From Effrenium voratum (lineage: Eukaryota; Sar; Dinophyceae; Suessiales; Symbiodiniaceae), in assembly GCA_963377175.1 (NCBI GenBank), contig CAUJNA010000569.1, positions 896,379 through 960,378 on the forward strand: a stretch of 64,000 bases of DNA, in the 5' to 3' direction. Made by a program: the position numbers and the translations under genes. Below the pieces are notes generated by a model. That model saw only the letters and a program-made list of their open reading frames with translations. It searched no databases and was not told where the DNA came from. Shown here in pieces: positions 34,130 to 45,944 of this stretch; the stretch's first letter is position 1, and each line of letters begins with the position of its first letter.

Positions 34130-35275
34130 GCGCACATTGGCAAAAATAGCATCGAACAAGCATCAAATAAGCACCAAATAAGGATTTTGCTGCATATATG
34201 CAGCAATTTGGTGTTGAATACAAGCATTTGCAAAAATAAGCACTGAATAAGCATCAAATAAGCACCAAATAAGGGTCGTGCCGCATATATGCAGCAATTT
34301 GGTGCTGAATACAAGCATTTGCAAAAATCCCGAATAAGCATCAAATAAGCACCAAAGAAGGATATATGCTGCAAATTGTGTGTTGAATATCAACATTGGC
34401 AACCATAAGCATCAAATAAACATCAAATACGCACCAAATAAGGATTTTGTTGGATATGTGCAGCAATTTGGTGCTGAATGCAAACATTCGCAAAAATAAG
34501 CATCAAATAAGCACCAAATAAGGATTTTGCTGCATATATGCAGCAATTTGGCTCCAAATACAAACATTTGCAAATATGCAATTTGGCTCCAAATGCGTAT
34601 TGCAATACGCATCGAAAAAGCACCAAATAAGGATTTTGCTGCATATATGCAGCAATTTAGGTCCAAATGCAAACATTTGCAAAAAATGCACCCAATAAGC
34701 ATCAAATGCGTACAAAACAAGGATTTTCCTATCCAAATACAAACATTGGACAAAAAACATCGAATAAGCATGATTTGGTGTTGAATACAAACATTGCCAA
34801 CAATAAGGATTTTGCCGCATATATGTAGCAATTTGGTGTTGAATACAAACATTGGCAAACAAAAGCACCAAATACGACCAAATAAGGATTTTGCTGCGTA
34901 TATGCAGCAGTTTTGCTCACAATATAAACATTGGCAAAAAAAGCGTCGAATAGGCATCAAAAAAGCACAAAATCAGGATTTTGCCGCATTTCTGCCGCAA
35001 TTTGGTGTTGAATACAAACATTGGCAAACAAAAGCATCAAATAAGACCAAATAAGGATTTTGCTGCGTATATGCAGCAATTTTGCTCACAATATAAACAT
35101 TGGCAAAAAAAGCGTCGAATACGCATCAAATAAGCACCAAATCAAGATTTTGCCGCATGTCTGCCGCAATTTGGTGTTAAATACAAACATTGGCAACCAT
35201 AAGCATCAAATAAGCATCAAATACGCACCAAATAAAGATTTTGCTGGATATATGCAGCAATTTGGTGTACTTGGA
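34130..35275. repeat. About 86-bp palindrome-bearing satellite, block 1
   Basis: Units read AAGCATCAAATAAGCACC, AAATAAGGATTTTGCTGC, then the perfect 16-bp palindrome GCTGCATATATGCAGC, AATTTGGTGTTGAATACAAA and CATTTGCAAAAATAAGC. About 13 units. The same family continues at 37665-38020 and 38185-38810. All open frames here follow the repeat. Confidence 0.95.
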
Positions 35276-35440
35276 CTTGTGGTTTCAAAATAACATTTCA
35301 AGGGTTCCTTTTCTAGAGTTGCGATTTTCAACTTTCTAATTAAAATTCACATAGGAGTTTACCTGCTTCTAGCACACGTCTAGATAAAAAGTGATAGGAG
35401 GATGTCCGTTTTTGTGAGTCCCAAGTGATTTCCATAACTA
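35276..35440. other. Spacer between two satellite families
   Basis: Short unassigned sequence leading into the TTCTAATT array. Confidence 0.5.
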
Positions 35441-37120
35441 TTCTAGTTTCTGCGGGCTCCGATTGCTGAAGTCAATATTCACCACTGCTATTTATTCTAC
35501 TTTCCATCCGCCTTTTAGTTATTGTTATCATTCCCAACAGGATGGGTGCCTTTTGGAAAACTCCGGATTCAAATATAAGTAGAAAATAAAGCCATTGTAA
35601 TTATTGTAATTATTTCCACTCGGGTGGAATTCCAGACGCATTTTTGTCTATTTACTCTAATTATTCTAAATGTTCTGCTTGTTCTAGCTATTCTAATTAA
35701 TTAGAACAAATAGAAAAAATGAGGCTATGTTTTCTAATTATTATATTGCTTCTAATGATTTCCATTTGGCAAGAGTTCCAGACCCATATGTTTAGAATTA
35801 TTCTAGTCGTTCTAATTGTTCTAATTACTTCATGTACTCAAATCAATTAAAAAAAATCAAGCAAATAGAAAAATTAGAAGGCTATGTTTTTCTACTTATT
35901 CTATTGTGTTTAATTTATGTCCCTTTGGAGGACACTCCACACTTCTATTTTTTCTATCTATTCTATTTGTTGTAAAAGCGTTAATTATCAAAATTATTCC
36001 TTTATTCTAACTAATTGGAATATGTTTAATTATTTCCCTTTGGTGTAAATTCCAGACTTATATTTTCGTTTTTCGACTGCTTTATTTTTTAATATTTGAA
36101 CAATAAAAAATAGAATAATTAGAAAAATGAAGCTATGGTCTCTAATTGTTCTAGTTGTTCCAATTATTTGCCTTTGGAGGGAATTCCACACTCGTTTTTT
36201 TTAATTTTTCTAACTACTGCGGCCACTTCGGGGAATGAGAATAATTCGGCAAAATTAAGCTTCTTTTTTCTAATTGGCTCTACTTGTTTATTTTGGATGG
36301 AGTTCCAGACTCATATTTTTCTAACTTTTCTCGGAGTTAGAATAATATGAGTCTGGAACTCCCTCCAAAACGCAAATATTAGACTAATGAGAACAAGTAG
36401 AAAAACAGCCTCATTTTTTACTCATTCTATTTGTTCAACCTTCCTCATTCAATAGAATCATTGAAGTAATTAGAATAAATAGAATAAATTCAAAAAAATG
36501 TGCCTGGAATTGCCGCAAAGAGAAATATTTAGAATGACTAAAATGAACCAAAAACATGAGAAACATTAGAACGATTCGAACCATTTGTCTAACTGTTCTA
36601 ATTTCTCCACTTGTTCTAATCACTAAGAATATGTAGAACCACAAGAACAAATGGAAACATATGAGCCTCGAAGTCCCGCCAAGTAGGAATTATTCGCCAA
36701 TTAGGAATTATTAGAACAATTTCAATAAATAGAAAAAACATAGCCTCATTCCTTTAACCCTTCTATTTTTCTAGTAAGAAAATAATAAGCAGAATTCTAG
36801 AATACGAGTCTGGAATCCCCGGCAAAAGGAAGTAATTAGAATAATCAGATCAAAGGCATTGTTCTAACTATTCGGTTTTTAAAATTATTCTACTTAATTT
36901 GCGTACTTAGATTAACGAGAATAGTTAAACCGATTCAACCTTATGTGTCTGGAATTCCCTCCAAAGGGAAATAATTGGAAGAAATAGAACAATTACAAAC
37001 ATAGCCTAATTTTTCTAAGTGTTCGAAATTTCTAGCAGTGAAAAATTGGAACAATTAGAAAAATTGGAAAAATGAGTCTGGAATTCCCAAAGGAAAATGA
37101 TTTGGGAATAAATAGATTTT
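35441..37120. repeat. Strand-switching TTCTAATT / GGAATTCCAGACTC satellite
   Basis: Left half (to about 36325) has TTCTAATTATTCTA and GGAATTCCAGACTCATATTT in the forward sense. The right half (from about 36336) has only the complements (AATTAGAA, ATGAGTCTGGAATTCCC). The switch coincides with the inverted repeat at 36291-36370. Units are degenerate, AT-rich, roughly 100-150 bp between GGAATTCCAGA marks. Confidence 0.88.
36291..36370. repeat. Inverted repeat at the satellite strand switch
   Basis: 35-bp arms (36291-36325 and 36336-36370) around a 10-base spacer; the left arm is TTTTGGATGGAGTTCCAGAC followed by TCATATTTTTCTAAC and the right arm is its complement with two mismatches. Confidence 0.93.
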
Positions 37121-37197
37121 AAAAAGAAAAAGCTTCATTTTCTAATTTTCTAGTTCTCCCCAAGATAGCTGAAAGCCATTCGAAAAGGAAAACTGAT

Positions 37198-37650
37198 TTG
37201 CGAGATTGACGGCTGGGCGCTGGCGGGCATGCAGTGTGGGGCGCTGGCGCAGGTGCTTGCGGGGGCGCTGTTTAGGGTGCTGTTCCAGGTGCGGGCGCAT
37301 TTTTGCAAGATTGACGGCAGGGTGCTGCGGCATGCAGTTTGGGTGCTGGTGCAGGTTCTGTTTTGGGATGCTGTTTGAGGCGCTGGTGACGGTGCGGGCG
37401 CATTTTTTGCAAAACTTTACCTAAGAGGAATGCAGTTTTGGAGCTGGTGCGAGGCGCTGGTGACGAAGTGGGCCAAGATTCACGGCAGGGTGCTAGGGGG
37501 CATGTGGTTTAGGGCGCTCGCGCAAGTGCATTGTTGGCACGCAGTTTGGGCTCTGCTGCTGTTTGAGGCGCAAGCGATACTGATTGCGCGGGCGCATTTT
37601 TGCGAGGTTGACGGTTGACGGTACGGCGCTAGGGGGTGTAGTTTGGGGCA
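37198..37650. repeat. GC-rich 105-130-bp tandem repeat
   Basis: Units begin GATTGACGGCAGGGTGCTG or similar at about 37204, 37311, 37478 and 37608, with GCATGCAGTTTGGG, GAGGCGCTGGTGACG and GTGCGGGCGCATTTTTGC. GC-rich between two AT-rich satellites. Confidence 0.8.
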
Positions 37651-37664
37651 GTTTGGGATGAAAT

Positions 37665-38020
37665 TCTCACCAAATAAGGATTTTGCCGCACCGATTGAGC
37701 AAGCATCGAATAAGCATCAAACAAGCACCAAAAAAGGATTTTGCAAATATGCACCGAATGAGCATCAAACAGCAGCAAATAAGGATTTTGCTGCATATAT
37801 GCAGCAATTAAACATTGGCACATGCGCAAAAATACGCACCGAATAAGAATCAAATAAGCACCAAATAAGGATTTTGCCGCATATATGCAGCAATTTGGTG
37901 TTCAATCCAAGCATTTGCAAGAATAAGCACCGAATAAGCATCAAATAAGCACTGAATAAGAATTTTGCTGCATATATGCAAATTTGGTGTTGAATACAAA
38001 CATTTGCAAAAACAAGCATC
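37665..38020. repeat. 86-bp palindrome-bearing satellite, block 2
   Basis: Same unit as 34130-35275 (AAGGATTTTGCCGCATATATGCAGC, TTTGGTGTT). Confidence 0.93.
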
Positions 38021-38184
38021 CTGCGCGTGCCCCAGTTGCACGCGGCCGCTGGCCGATTATGCCGGTTCCGGTCAGGGCCAAGGCTTCGAGAGTCGTACCC
38101 CGGTCGGCGAGCAGGCACCCCCCCCCCCCCAAGTGCCGGGGAATACCATTGGGGGGGGGAGTGGCCGCTCGCCGACCGGAACCA
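38021..38184. other. GC-rich hairpin insertion in the satellite
   Basis: 164 bp of high GC interrupt the AT-rich satellite. It contains nested inverted repeats: GGTTCCGGTC (38064-38073) with GACCGGAACC (38174-38183), and CCGGTCGGCGAGC (38100-38112) with GCTCGCCGACCGG (38167-38179). A run of 14 C and a run of 9-10 G lie between. Possibly a small mobile insertion; an assembly artefact is also possible given the homopolymers. Confidence 0.75.
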
Positions 38185-38810
38185 TATATGCAGCAATTTG
38201 GCTCCAAATGCAAACATGCGCATTCATACGCACCGAATAAGCATCAAATAAACACCAAATAAAGATTTTGCCGCATATATGCAGCAATTTGGTGTTGAAT
38301 ACAAGCAAATGCCAAAAACCCAGTAAGCATCAAATAAGCGCCGAATTATGGTCTTGCCGCATATATGCAGCAATTTGGTGTTGAATACAAACATTGGCAA
38401 AAATAAGCACCGAATAAGCACCACATAAGGGTTTTGCTGCATATGCAAATTTGGTGTTAAATACAACTATTTGCAAAAACAAGCGTCGAATAAGCATCAA
38501 ATAAGCACCTAATAAGGATTTTGCCGCATGTATGCAGCAATTTGGTGTTGAATACAAACATTGGCAAAAATAAGCACCGAATAAGCACCACATAAGGGTT
38601 TTGCTGCATATGCAAATTTGGTGTTAAATACAACTATTTGCAAAAACAAGCGTCGAATAAGCATCAAATAAGCACCTAATAAGGATTTTGCCGCATGTAT
38701 GCAGCAATTTGGTGTTGAATACAATCATTTGCAAAATAAGCATCGAATAAGCATCGAATAAGAACCAAGTAAGGATTTTGCTGCGTATATGCATTCCTTT
38801 GGCTCAAACT
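38185..38810. repeat. 86-bp palindrome-bearing satellite, block 3, with 168-bp dimer
   Basis: The same family; about 140 bp beginning near 38417 recur almost exactly 168 bp later (for example TTGGTGTTAAATACAACTAT at 38451 and 38619), a recent two-unit higher-order duplication. Confidence 0.93.
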
Positions 38811-39034
38811 ACAGCTTCGACAACGTCAAGATAAGCACGAAAATGCTTTCGCTGTGTGTACGCAGCGCAAATAGATAGAGTCAGCGCTGCCAAAAGACAC
38901 AGAACAAACCCGAGCAAGGCTAACCCTAGTCACTCTTCACCTGGTTGGACGGACCAACAATCCAAGCGACCAACTCCTTGTTTAGGCTATCCTTTCATCC
39001 TTGTAATTTTTGCAACTCGGGAACACCAGCCCCC

Positions 39035-39165
39035 AAAAATATCCTTATTCATGGCTTATACGAAAATTGCACAAACAACTTCAAATCACATCTTTACCAA
39101 GACTACCCTACGGGCCCGACCTGCCAAAACCTCAAAAAAACTCCAAATCACAACGTTGTTTTTTT
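39035..39165. repeat. Fragment related to the 24.4-25.1 kb satellite
   Basis: Contains ACAACTTCAAATCACATC, TTTACCAAGACTACC, GGCCCGACCTGCCAAAACCTC and AACTCCAAATCAC in the order seen in the 24.4-25.1 kb units. Confidence 0.6.
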
Positions 39166-39255
39166 GCTCTAAGAGTTAGTCACAGAGGGCTTGAAGATCT
39201 GGTTTGGTTCAGGGGTTGGTTCAGGGTTGGTTTAAGTTGATTCGGTTTAGGGCTT

Positions 39256-39322
39256 GGCTTGTCCTGCGGGTGGGGGTGCGGGGTGTTGGTCAGCGGGTCG
39301 GGGTGGGGGTGGGGCTGTAGGT
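39256..39322. repeat. G-rich tract
   Basis: Several runs of three to five G (GGGTGGGGGTGCGGGG, GGGGTGGGGGTGGGG); fits a G-quadruplex pattern. Preceded by GGTTGGTTCAGGG repeats. Confidence 0.75.
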
Positions 39323-39439
39323 GCAAGGATCCCGGCAGGGTCGTGTTTTTACTTTCATTTGAAAGGAGCGCCCCGGCTCAATCCGCCGGTCAAAAGAGCC
39401 GTGCCCCGCAAAGTTGGGCTGGGAAACTCAGAAGCCCCA

Positions 39440-39870
39440 GCTGGAGAATTCGCTTGTGTCTGCAGGTGCGAAGCAGAAGCCTGCTCGAATCTGAGCTTGG
39501 TTGTTTTGCCAAATTGACCAATCCGAGGCCAAGGTGGCAAAAACCCTGGGGTTCGAGCAAGGCGGGACTTTTGGGTTCCATGTTTCTGCTCTTACAAAGT
39601 CATGGATGGGGCACATACGTGGATGGCTCGAAACCAAAGAGCGGCCAAGCTGCTGAAGTAGTAAGGAAGATGCGCTTCGGGAATGGCCACGCGGTCCGGG
39701 TCGTTCACATCCTGCGCAAAACAAATGTCAACTCATGGTCCAGTGACGGACGCGCAGACGCAAACACAAGAACCAATTCGCACCTTCATTGGCTAAACTA
39801 TGAAGGTGTTCCGGCCTTGAGGCCTGCACCTGAAGCAACAGGGTTCTTGAAAGGCCGCCGTTACCATTAA
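39440..39870 (+). other. Weak coding-like frame
   Basis: The last 140 codons of a 203-codon plus frame (39259-39870). It contains TYVDGSKPKSGQAAEVVRKM and FGNGHAVRVVHILRKTNVNS. The first part lies in the G-rich tract and is not credible. No family recognised and no supporting neighbour. Confidence 0.2.
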
Positions 39871-42800
39871 AAAAAAAAGGGGCCGCAAATGAGTATATCA
39901 CGAACTTCGGTCAAAAGCCGTAATATCACGATACGCAACCACACCAAAGATCCACGTGTCATTCAGGGGTGAGCTAGTGGGTGGCGTTGTGGAGTTGTCA
40001 GAGGACAAGAACAAACGGTGTTGAAAGGGGCATAGGTCCCCGTGTATCCTTGGTGAAGGCATCCTGCAGGAGGAACAGCTCATACCGTGTCTGGAGCAGG
40101 GCCCAGTCCTGCCCGGGATGACCGCCGTACGCCCAAAAAGCTGGGGGCTGCCCTAGCTCGGATCAGATTTCGAAGTTGGGACGGAGAAAAATATATTATC
40201 TCCTATGCCCAGATGGGTGTGATCCTCGACCATGGTTCATAACTAATCATACAGCCAGCCTCCCCTCACCAACTGCCTGGGGTGCTGTTTCATTGTCGTG
40301 CTGCTGACTGGCAGTGAGCAAATTGCAGCGGCTTCTTCATCTACATCCGACACGTTTCGTCAAAATGTTTTGTCATAACTTCTCACGAATACAGGGGCCC
40401 TCAGAAAGGAATGATGAAAGACATCCCATTGCCGCGGAAAAAACAAACGAGAACCAGAACTCGACATGAGTGGCACAAACACACACCCACACATGTAAGG
40501 CGTAATATTATCCAAATATCAAAAACAAGTTGTGTCTTGCGGCGCTTGTGCCAAATGTTCTCAAACCGACTGCCTGCGCCAAACGGACCGTAGCTTTGTT
40601 CCCTTGCATCATAATGCGCAGCTCGAAGACGTATTCAGTTACGGCTAGACAACCGTTCACGGACGGCGGGATTGAACCCTGGCGACCACTTGCCCCAAAG
40701 CCGCGCCGCAACGTGGATCCACTCGAGCCCGCGTGGGCGCCGCCTGTTTGTGGACCCCATGAAGCTTAGCGTGAGAACATGGCGGCTGACGAAGTCTTCG
40801 GATGCTGCGTGTTCGAAGCGCGGTGTAGGTTTCAAACCGACCCAGAAGTTCGTTGCGGTGCCCCTGCTTTCTGCCCAGGAGGCTTTGTTTTTTTAATCAG
40901 CATGCCCCGTTTTGTCCTCTGCTTCGAAGTGGGAGTACAGCGGCACCCCCTCGCCAATATCATTGATGTCCTGCCAGGCTGCCGGGGCCCAAGGCATCTA
41001 CGCCTACGATTGATGCTGGAAAAAAGGGGCTGATGTTGACCTCACACCTTTTGATGCTTAATAATAAGTGAACCTCATGATTGCGTGCTGCGAAATGGGA
41101 CCGGCTGGCACGAACAATGAACAATGAACCAAAGGGTTGTCAGTTGAAAAACAGAAGAACAAGGCCAGCAGGGCAAACAGCACAGCAAACAAAGCGGCAG
41201 CACCAGGCGAAGCTAGCAAGCAGAGCGGCAAGAACCCCCCCGCCCCGCTTTGCGCACGTGTGCATGCTATGAGAAAAGTGCACTACCACACTCTATGACT
41301 GCACCCCAAATTCAATGAGGCGCGCTAACTCAGGCCAGCAGCTTCCTAACCGCTGCTGCTGGGGATGGGTCGCTTCAAGATGCAGCGGTGATGAGCTTCT
41401 CGACCCTGAACTGCTGATTGATGCGCGCGCACCGCCGAAAGCTGGTAGGGGTATTCCCGCCGCCTGGACGGTGCGTGCGAGCGTGACCTAATCGGTCGGC
41501 GCACGCCTTTTCACTGCGTGTAGGTAGACTAACCTGAACAGAATTCAAAACTACAGGTGCTATGCGCCCTGGGGAGCGCTTCCCGCATCCGCCGCGCCCA
41601 AGGTTGGATCTTCCTTTATGAAATCAAACGCATTGGTTCATTTGGGCAACGGCTATCCTGGTGGCACACAAGCTGGAGCTGTCTACAGCAATTTGGTACG
41701 CAGCTGGAAGAAAATTTGACAAGCAACGTTTTAAAGTTGATCTCAGACTCCCCTTTTTCGTGAGACGCCATTTCCCCACTGTGCCGCATGTTGTGGGTGA
41801 TCGTCTAGATAGGACAGCGGGATTTGGAATTTGTGTATGGTGATGCGTTTTGCAACCCCTGCCTCGAGCGTCTCATGACTTTTCCCCACGGCGTGAAGAG
41901 TGTTGGTTTGGACCGTACGCTTGACCTCCTGGAACGCAGCATGGCTTCACCATCAGGGTCTACAAGGTTTGCCGAAATGGGGCAACGCGCTTAAGTACCC
42001 TTAAGACAGGAAGAACTACTTGTGGGTAAGCAAATGCCCGTGTGGCCTGTGTGCCCCCGCCGAGGCCCGTGTTCTTCCTGTGGGAGGCCCAAAACGTCAC
42101 CACCGTCAAAGGCAAAGCTGGGGATAGCGACGCAACGCATTGCCTGCGCGCTGGACCCAGCTTTTGGGCACGTTGTCCGGTATCTACAGCTCACGATAGG
42201 CCAAAACGACTGGGCTGATGCCGGTCACCCTGGTGCGCTGCTGCTGGCTGCTCCCTTTTCTTGGGCTACCCGCTCATGGAGCTGCTCGTGAGAGATTGCT
42301 CTAGAGGTGCTGATGGCGCGGTCGACAATGATCGGCCGCGACGTCTCGACAATTTTATTCTTGAGCGTGCGGCTTTCTGACACAGGACAGGGCGGGTGTT
42401 GGGGAAGCCACAGGCTCTTATGTTGTAGCCTTGCGCAACTTTTTGAGCGCCTGTGGCTCGAAGCTGACCAAAGACGCACGCTGCGCACCAAGGCAGTTTT
42501 CATCTTGTTGCACTTTGGCCTTTTTTATTCCTTTCATCCGCTCCGTGCCAAAACAAATGGCCACCCTTTCTTGGACAGCAGGCTTATTCTGTACAACGTA
42601 CAAATTCCTGCTCCACAACCCTCCAGGAAGCCCAAGTGGAGCGAACGGATCAAAACGATCCGGCGCACCATGAGTCGTTTTCTTGGAGTGTGCTTGCGGC
42701 ATCCGCGAACCCTGTGATTTCTTGCTGGGCTTCGGTGCCCGCCGCACTCGACATGACGCCGTCGTCCCCATCCAGGCCGCTCGCATTATCCCGGCCACGC

Positions 42801-44260
42801 GTTTGCCTGGCCCTGATCTCCTCAAAGTCGGTGCTTGAGCATGGCGTTGCATCCTCCCATATCTCTGGCAGCGGGCAAGTAGCTGCCTGACCAACGAGCC
42901 CTTGTCTTGGCGCTGGCCGTCTCTGCTCGGATGGGTTGCGCAGCAGCAGATCGAAATTCTCAGATAAAAAGGGACCTAAAACACATGTGTTCCACTGCGG
43001 ACGAGTAGCTCAGCGTGGTCCTTTGGCGTCAAAAAGCATGCGCCCAAACCGGTACAACAGCTCGCAAGGTCACCCATTTGCGGATGAAACCGCTCGCTGC
43101 AGCACCCTGTCAACTGCCCAAACGCCAAGCCTAGCAGCTCCGGAGCGATGGATAGTGTCGCTGCTCATTGGCTCCGACAGTACATCAGTGGAACGATCAT
43201 CTCGCCGCACCGGCGATCGGCATGTGAAGCTTCGTCCACATGCAAAACCTGGACAACCACTTAACCCTTCTGCTAGCCTGAGCTGCTTGCACACAAGTAG
43301 TCTCAAGATTTTTACGGCACTGATTGTGGCCACAGATTGACATGCTGCTGGATGCTTCAAAGCCAAAAAATTATCGCCAACTGCAAACTCGTCTAAACGG
43401 ACACCCGTGTGTGACTGGCCGACTAGCCAATATGGTCTCCTGATCGTTGGACATCTAATTTACACTTTTCAATCACCACCAAAACATGGGAGGACAACAC
43501 GCTCCAAGCCAAAACAAGGAAATCACACTTGGTGTCAAATTAGCCAAGCTGCCCAAATTTGGTCTCGTCGCGCAACATGCCAATATTTCCAGACTTAAGA
43601 AAGACAAAATGCGAATTTACGCAAAACCATGTTGTGGCCATGTTGTGTTTGGTTCAAGCCGGGCGGAGCTGTAGGCTTGGCCAGTAGCCCAGTTCCTCCA
43701 CGGAGAAAATGTCCACCGGCGCGGAATCCTGGCGAGATGTTTAGGCTGTTTCGCTCTGCCGCTGTCACTGTTGAAACGTTGTCCGTTTGTGGGGGCGCAC
43801 ACAACGCTAGACACACAGCACGCCCGTGACTCAAAAACAGGCATCTCCCCCCCAGTCTCGCGCCCTGCGTGGGCGTGCAAAATTGCTGGCTCTGCGCTTG
43901 CCCTCTACCAAGCGCAGCCGAGATAGATGCTGTGTCACAAAAGACGCATCAGACTACAGCAGATACGAACAGCGACAGGCGAAGCTCGTGTTCCAGCCAG
44001 CAAGCGTTCTTTGTGTTGGCGTTTTTTGCGCAGAACAAAGATCAAGTATCGATAACGCCAAGAACTCATCCCCATGCTCCTGTCAAGCCGATTCTACTCT
44101 TCGCCCTGGATGCCCCGCCTTGGCCTCCTTCTTGCCCCCCGTCTTCCACGCCTGCCAGCATAAAGTTTTGGCGACTGCGCGACATCCGAACCTTCTTTGG
44201 TGACCGGTGTAAGCAGAATTGCCCACCCATCATCCACACACACACCACCAAACCCCGGCC
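39871..44260. other. No recognisable gene in about 4.4 kb
   Basis: Moderate-GC, apparently unique sequence. Many overlapping frames of 60-158 codons occur on both strands (longest 158 codons, minus, 42418-42894) with no recognised motif. No tandem repeat was seen. It could contain short exons that I cannot identify. Confidence 0.45.
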
Positions 44261-44262
44261 CA

Positions 44263-44355
44263 ACCACCCATCCATCCATCCATCCTCCCTCCACCCTGAT
44301 TCATCCATCCATCCATCCATCCATCCATCCATCCATCCATCCATCCATCCATCCA
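44263..44355. repeat. CCAT tetranucleotide microsatellite
   Basis: (CATC)n interrupted once near 44285-44305. Frames of Ile-His-Pro-Ser or Met-Asp-Gly-Trp repeats are by-products. Confidence 0.97.
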
Positions 44356-44424
44356 CCCCGCACGGCGGACGTCACGGTGAGCATCGAGCGCAACCGAAAA
44401 TTTCAGTATGGAGGGGTATGGTTT

Positions 44425-44640
44425 GATGATTTTTTGTTTTCTTTCGATGGCTTCTTGGCTTCTTGGCCTCTTAACTTTTTGTTTTTTGGTTTCGTGGTTT
44501 TTTGGCTTCTTGGCGTTGCGGCTTCTTGGCTTGGCAACGGCATCCTCTGTCTGTTGAGTTGGCAGGTGACTTTTTTGCTTTTGGTGTTTTTTCTGCCTGG
44601 GTTTTTTGCATCCTGCGCTTTCCGGTCAACATCGGATTCG
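44425..44640. repeat. TTTTTGGCTTCTTGGC repeats
   Basis: T-rich plus strand with repeated GGCTTCTTGGC and TTTTTTGG; a similar stretch lies at 46310-46425. Confidence 0.6.
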
Positions 44641-44850
44641 GAAACTTAAAAAGCGGATCCGGAAACTACTGGGATTCGGAGACTAAACAGACGGAATCGG
44701 AAACAAAAAAAGGCGGATTCGGCAAAACTAGGATTCGGAAAGTAAAAAGACGGATTCGGAAAGTAAAGCGGCGGATTCGGAAACTAGGATTCAGAAACTC
44801 CGCGAAACTCGAACGTCGGGTTCGGAAACTAAAGCAGCGGATTCGGAAAC
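44640..44850. repeat. GGATTCGGAAA minisatellite
   Basis: Irregular units of 10-24 bp on the core CGGATTCGGAAACTA. Confidence 0.85.
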
Positions 44851-44854
44851 TGGG

Positions 44855-45010
44855 CAATTGGCAGTCTGGAGCTGCCATCCCCGACTTTCCAGTCTGGAGC
44901 TGGCAGCTGCCAGACTGGAGCTGATCGCTGGCAGTCAGACTTGACAATCCGATCTGATTCTGGAAGTGCCAGATCTGAGCTCGGAGCTGGCCAACACTTG
45001 GCGACACTGG
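44855..45010. repeat. CTGGAGCTGGCAG repeats
   Basis: Repeated GTCTGGAGCTG, GGCAGCTGCCAG and CTGGCAGTC with local palindromes. Confidence 0.65.
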
Positions 45011-45274
45011 GGCTGCCAGCTGGCAGTTGCGGGCGCCTTAGGCACGGTAGGCTTCAGGCCGTAGGCGCCTTGCACACAAAGAAAGGTTTTGGCTCTTCAG
45101 GTCATACGTGCACGCCTAGAAGGGCTCGGAAAGCTGGCCGGCTGGTAAGTGAGCATCTTTCAGTTGTCTGTTGCGTTTCCCACATGTAGAAGTCAAAACT
45201 TCTGCGAGCCTGGCATGCCCGCTGCTACAGCTGGTGATGTCTGCTACTGGTCCGGCAACTGCAGGAACAGGCAT

Positions 45275-45940
45275 GTTAAACGCGCTTGAGCGGGTGCGCT
45301 GGCCATGCGCCAGGCATGTGTACACTGCTGAGCAGCGGGTGCACTTGAGCGGGCTGACCATGTGCCAGGTAGGCGGGTCGCTGAGCGCGTGCACTTGCCA
45401 TGTGTCAGGCATATGCGCACTGCGAGCAGCTGGGTGCGCTTACTGCGCCAGGCATGTGTGCAGTGCTGAGCGAGTGCGCTGGAGCGGCTGCGCTTACCAT
45501 GTGCCAGGCATGCGTGTACGGCTGAGCAGGTGCGCTTAAAAGGGCGTGCTGACCATGTGCCAGGCATGCGCACAGTGCTGAGCGGGTGCGCTTGAACGTG
45601 TGCCAGGCATGTGTGCACTGCTGAGAGGGTGCAATGGAGTGCGCCAGGCAAGCGCGCATTGCTGCGCAAGTGCGGGTGCGCTTACCCATGTGCGGACCAT
45701 GTGCTGGGCACGCGTGCAGTGCTGAGCGGGTGCGCTGGAACGGGTGCGCTTACCATGTGCCAAACATGTTTTCACCCAGCGGGCGCATTGGCGTGGGTGC
45801 GCTTACTGTGCGCCAGTGCTGAGCGGGTGCGCTCGAGCGGGTGTGCTTACCATGTGCGAAGCGTGTGTGCAGCGCTGAGCGGATGTACTTGAGCGGGTGC
45901 GCTTACCATAGAGCGGGTGCCCGGCATCTGCGTGTGCGAA
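45275..45940. repeat. 56-bp minisatellite, second locus
   Basis: Units of about 54-58 bp: CTTACCATGTGCCAGGCATG, GTGCAGTGCTGAGCGGGTGC, GCTTGAGCGGGTGCG. They align along their length with the array at 1-2298 but are more diverged from one another and share fixed differences (GCCAGGCATG against GCCTGGCATGG), so the two loci evolve separately. Confidence 0.9.
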
Positions 45941-45944
45941 GTGC

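Noticed and set aside
38790..38812. CCTTTGGCTCAAAC as a spliced-leader relic
   Set aside because: It derives from the neighbouring satellite motif AATTTGGCTCCAAAT.
40660..40735. Possible tRNA on the minus strand (GGGTTCAATCCC with GGCTCGAGTGG upstream)
   Set aside because: One B-box mismatch, box spacing about 51 bases and no acceptor stem; too weak to report as a feature.
42418..42894. 158-codon minus frame as a gene
   Set aside because: Composition is Arg/Lys/Pro-rich without motif; overlapping frames on both strands are equally open.
44197..44649. 150-codon plus frame with a hydrophobic second half
   Set aside because: Built from the CCAT microsatellite followed by T-rich GGCTTCTTGGC repeats.
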